DNA of 64,000 bases from CAYRSS01 sp964426945 (GTDB taxonomy: Bacteria; Planctomycetota; Phycisphaerae; UBA1845): contig CAYRSS010000005.1 in assembly GCA_964426945.1 (NCBI GenBank), forward strand, positions 1 through 64,000, in the 5' to 3' direction. Each line of letters begins with the position of its first letter. The first letter of the stretch is position 1. Below are positions 61,975-64,000 of this stretch, one piece after another. The position numbers and the translations under genes are program-made. The notes under the pieces were generated by a model that worked only from the letters and a program-made list of their open reading frames with translations, was not told the DNA's origin and searched no databases.

Positions 61975-63876
61975 TCAGGTAATCGGGGTGGTTTCCGCGG
62001 GCAGCGTCACCGGGCCCGCCAGCGTGGCGAGCCGATCCTGGCCGGCTCCGTGTACCGGCACGATCCACGACATCCGCACCGGGACGCACATGCCGCGATC
62101 GGAGCCGGCGCAGACCGCAAACGCCGCCTCCACCAGCCACTCGCCGGCCGGCGCGGCGCCAGGCTCGGCCACGTCGACCAACAGCGGGAGTGACGCCGAC
62201 TTGCCCGTACGCTGGACCAGCGTCCGCCCGTCGGCGACCACACGGACGCTCCAAGGTGCTTCCGGACTCAGGTGCACCTCAGGCGGCAGAGCGGGCGCAA
62301 TGTGAACCGTCACCCCCTCCGCCGCCGGCGCGAGCGCATCGCTGCGCAGCGGCTTCGGCCCCGCTGCACCGGCGCGGCGCGGCGGCGCGAGCCCGTCCAG
62401 CGCGATCTCGCACCAGGCGTGCGCCCGCAGGTCAATGCACACCACCCGGTGGTTGTTCGTATCGGCCACGAAGAGCCGGTCACCGGCGACCGACAGACCG
62501 CCGGGCTCGAAGAACGCGGGACGGCCGTCGTCCGCCGACGTTTCCGGACGCCCGGAGCCATACAGCGTCCGCACGGATTTCGCGGCCGGGTTGACCAGCT
62601 TGATCTTGTGGTTGTAGGTGTCCGCCACGAGCAGCGCTCGCTGCCAGGGGGCCACGCCCAACGGATGCTGGAGCCGCGCATCGGGGTAGCTTCCGTCCTC
62701 GTCGCCAAAGTAAAACAGCCCCTGGCCGAGAATGGTGACTACGCGCTCGGAGGCCATGTCGATCCCGCGAATCGCGCTCACCTCGCTGTCGGCGACGTAG
62801 AGAGACCCGTCGAGCGCGCAGATGCCCGAGGGCTGCGCGAAGGCCGCACGCTCGGTGGGCCCGTCGACGAGATTCTCCCGGCCGGTGCCCGCCAGCGCCC
62901 GCGCGAACCCCACTGGCAGGTCGATGCGCCAGATCTGGTGTGTCCCCGCCATCGCGCAGTAGAGCGTCGAGCCCTCGATCGTCAGATCCCAGGGCGAGTT
63001 GATGCCCTGCGCGTTGCCCCTGCCCCCGCCGGCCCAGTCGTAGGTCATCTCGCCGGTGCCGACGACGGTGCCGACCTCGAAGGTGCGCAGATCCACGGCC
63101 CGGATGAGGTGATTCTCGGTGTCCGCGATGTACAGTCGGCCGTGAGCGACGGCCATGCCCTGCGGATGGTTGAACGTCGCGTGATCCGCGGGGCCGTCAT
63201 CGCGCCCCACCGCACCGGTCCCGACCACGCGATGCACCGTGGCCCGCCCCGCGGCGTCGGGCAGACCGGCGACGATAATGCGATTGTGGTTCGAATCGGC
63301 GACGAAGAGCCTGCCACCGGCCTCATCGGCAAGCACCTTGCCGGGGAAGGCCAGGCCGCTCGCCGCCTGCACCGACGCCTCGCGACGCAGGTGCAGCGGA
63401 CCGTCGGCAAGGCTGCCCTCGGCGCGCCCCTGTCCCAGCAATTGGCCGATGATCTCGTCCAGCGCCGCACGCTGCCCCTCCCCCGCGAAGACGCCGGCGA
63501 TGTGTCCGCGCGGGTCGATCACGATCACCGTCGGCCAGCTCCGCACCGTGTACGCCCGCCAGAGGCGCATGTCCTCGTCGATGATGACGGGATGGGCGAT
63601 TTCGTAGCGGAGCATCGCCGCCCGGATCGTCTCGCGCGAGGCTTCGTTATCAAACTTCGCGCTGTGCACGCCGATGAAGACGACCGGCTCGGCGGCGTAC
63701 TTCGACTCCAGCCAGGCCAGATCGGGCAGGATGTGGATGCAGTTGATGCAGCAGTAGGTCCAGAAGTCGAGGACGACCACGCGGCCGCGCAGGTCGCCGT
63801 CGAACGCGAGCGGACGATCGGTGTTGAGCCAGCCCAGCCCGCTGTCGAGCGCCGGGGCGCGAACGGATCCGGTCAC
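61975..63876 (-). CDS. NHLRC2-like thioredoxin-fold and NHL beta-propeller protein
   Basis: A 633-residue protein. The thioredoxin-like domain (about 8-165) has the CxxC motif CCINC (Cys43/Cys46) in DFWTYCCINCIHILPDL. Five or more NHL repeats follow (about 195-480; LFVADSNHNRII, LYIADTENHLIRAVD, LFVADTNNHRVVCID), then a beta-rich C-terminal domain. This matches NHLRC2, whose role is unclear. GTG 63876 with GGAG eight nt upstream is preferred to GTG 63930, which lacks a Shine-Dalgarno. No signal peptide is seen, so it is probably cytoplasmic. The last 124 nt of the window upstream hold no recognisable gene. Confidence 0.88.
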   Translation of the reverse strand: MTGSVRAPALDSGLGWLNTDRPLAFDGDLRGRVVVLDFWTYCCINCIHILPDLAWLESKYAAEPVVFIGVHSAKFDNEASRETIRAAMLRYEIAHPVIIDEDMRLWRAYTVRSWPTVIVIDPRGHIAGVFAGEGQRAALDEIIGQLLGQGRAEGSLADGPLHLRREASVQAASGLAFPGKVLADEAGGRLFVADSNHNRIIVAGLPDAAGRATVHRVVGTGAVGRDDGPADHATFNHPQGMAVAHGRLYIADTENHLIRAVDLRTFEVGTVVGTGEMTYDWAGGGRGNAQGINSPWDLTIEGSTLYCAMAGTHQIWRIDLPVGFARALAGTGRENLVDGPTERAAFAQPSGICALDGSLYVADSEVSAIRGIDMASERVVTILGQGLFYFGDEDGSYPDARLQHPLGVAPWQRALLVADTYNHKIKLVNPAAKSVRTLYGSGRPETSADDGRPAFFEPGGLSVAGDRLFVADTNNHRVVCIDLRAHAWCEIALDGLAPPRRAGAAGPKPLRSDALAPAAEGVTVHIAPALPPEVHLSPEAPWSVRVVADGRTLVQRTGKSASLPLLVDVAEPGAAPAGEWLVEAAFAVCAGSDRGMCVPVRMSWIVPVHGAGQDRLATLAGPVTLPAETTPIT

Positions 63877-64000
63877 GTCTTGCTCTCCGCCCCGGCCGGC
63901 CGGGGTCGCCCGCCGACCCCCTCCGGACACCCGCCGGACGCTGCCACGGCAGGCCGCAGGGAAGATACCAGACGACTGGATCGCCCGATAGCGCAGCGGA

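Overview
The window is a high-GC chromosomal segment of a free-living bacterium. I infer the Planctomycetota, probably a Phycisphaerae-like lineage. The grounds are two CPxC zinc-ribbon membrane proteins of the kind common in that phylum, a cluster of PEP-CTERM exported proteins, dockerin-like EF-hand proteins, membrane-fused spermidine-synthase-like proteins and sulfatase-like lipoproteins. No 16S gene or phylogenetic marker search was available, so the taxonomy is an inference. No tRNA, rRNA, CRISPR array, insertion sequence or prophage was recognised.

Layout. 1-1850: start of a SUF iron-sulfur operon on the minus strand (Rrf2 regulator, HesB/SufA-type carrier, SufB running off the left edge). 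2080-9300: a zinc-ribbon membrane protein, an uncharacterised protein, a cysteine dioxygenase/YeiH-type exporter pair and a fused 2-oxoacid dehydrogenase E1. 9310-12785: a MacAB-like export system split into permease, ATPase and adaptor. 12844-17930: alanine dehydrogenase, an SGNH-type membrane protein, an ABC-F ATPase and a DinB-like protein. 18106-18870: rpmI-rplT with a strong promoter and a clear terminator. 18977-27060: aminotransferase, secreted alpha/beta hydrolase, divergent Nramp-like transporter, signal peptidase I, selenide water dikinase and pterin carbinolamine dehydratase. 27221-38662: a second zinc-ribbon protein, lipoproteins including two sulfatase-like proteins, GT-C glycosyltransferase-like membrane proteins and a spermidine-synthase-like membrane protein. 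38829-46053: an exported-protein island with three tandem PEP-CTERM paralogs, a dockerin-like protein and two proteins with a cysteine-containing C-terminal tail. 46090-56054: class V aminotransferase, a pseudouridine-synthase/methyltransferase fusion, an EF-G-like GTPase, an ECF sigma/anti-sigma pair, aspartate carbamoyltransferase and a GT-C/TPR protein. 56156-59651: an exact-looking 1748-bp tandem duplication carrying a dockerin-like gene. 59704-63876: a second spermidine-synthase-like protein downstream of an NHLRC2-like thioredoxin/beta-propeller protein.

Most notable observations. (1) selD extends 23 codons upstream of the conventional ATG through an in-frame TGA that sits exactly at the catalytic Cys/Sec position and is followed by a SECIS-like hairpin, so SelD is very probably itself a selenoprotein. 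(2) The 1748-bp tandem duplication has a 5-bp GACGC microhomology at its borders, and one breakpoint falls inside a dispersed REP-like palindrome that also occurs near position 2000. The duplicated gene has a low-GC core between high-GC ends. (3) An RluA-like domain that has lost its catalytic Asp is fused to an RlmI-like methyltransferase. (4) Cysteine dioxygenase is paired with a putative sulfate exporter. (5) Two neighbouring exported proteins share a Cys/Gly, hydrophobic, Arg-rich tail distinct from the PEP-CTERM tails beside them.

Where several start codons were possible I chose by Shine-Dalgarno sequence, family length or signal peptide. GTG or TTG starts are stated explicitly.
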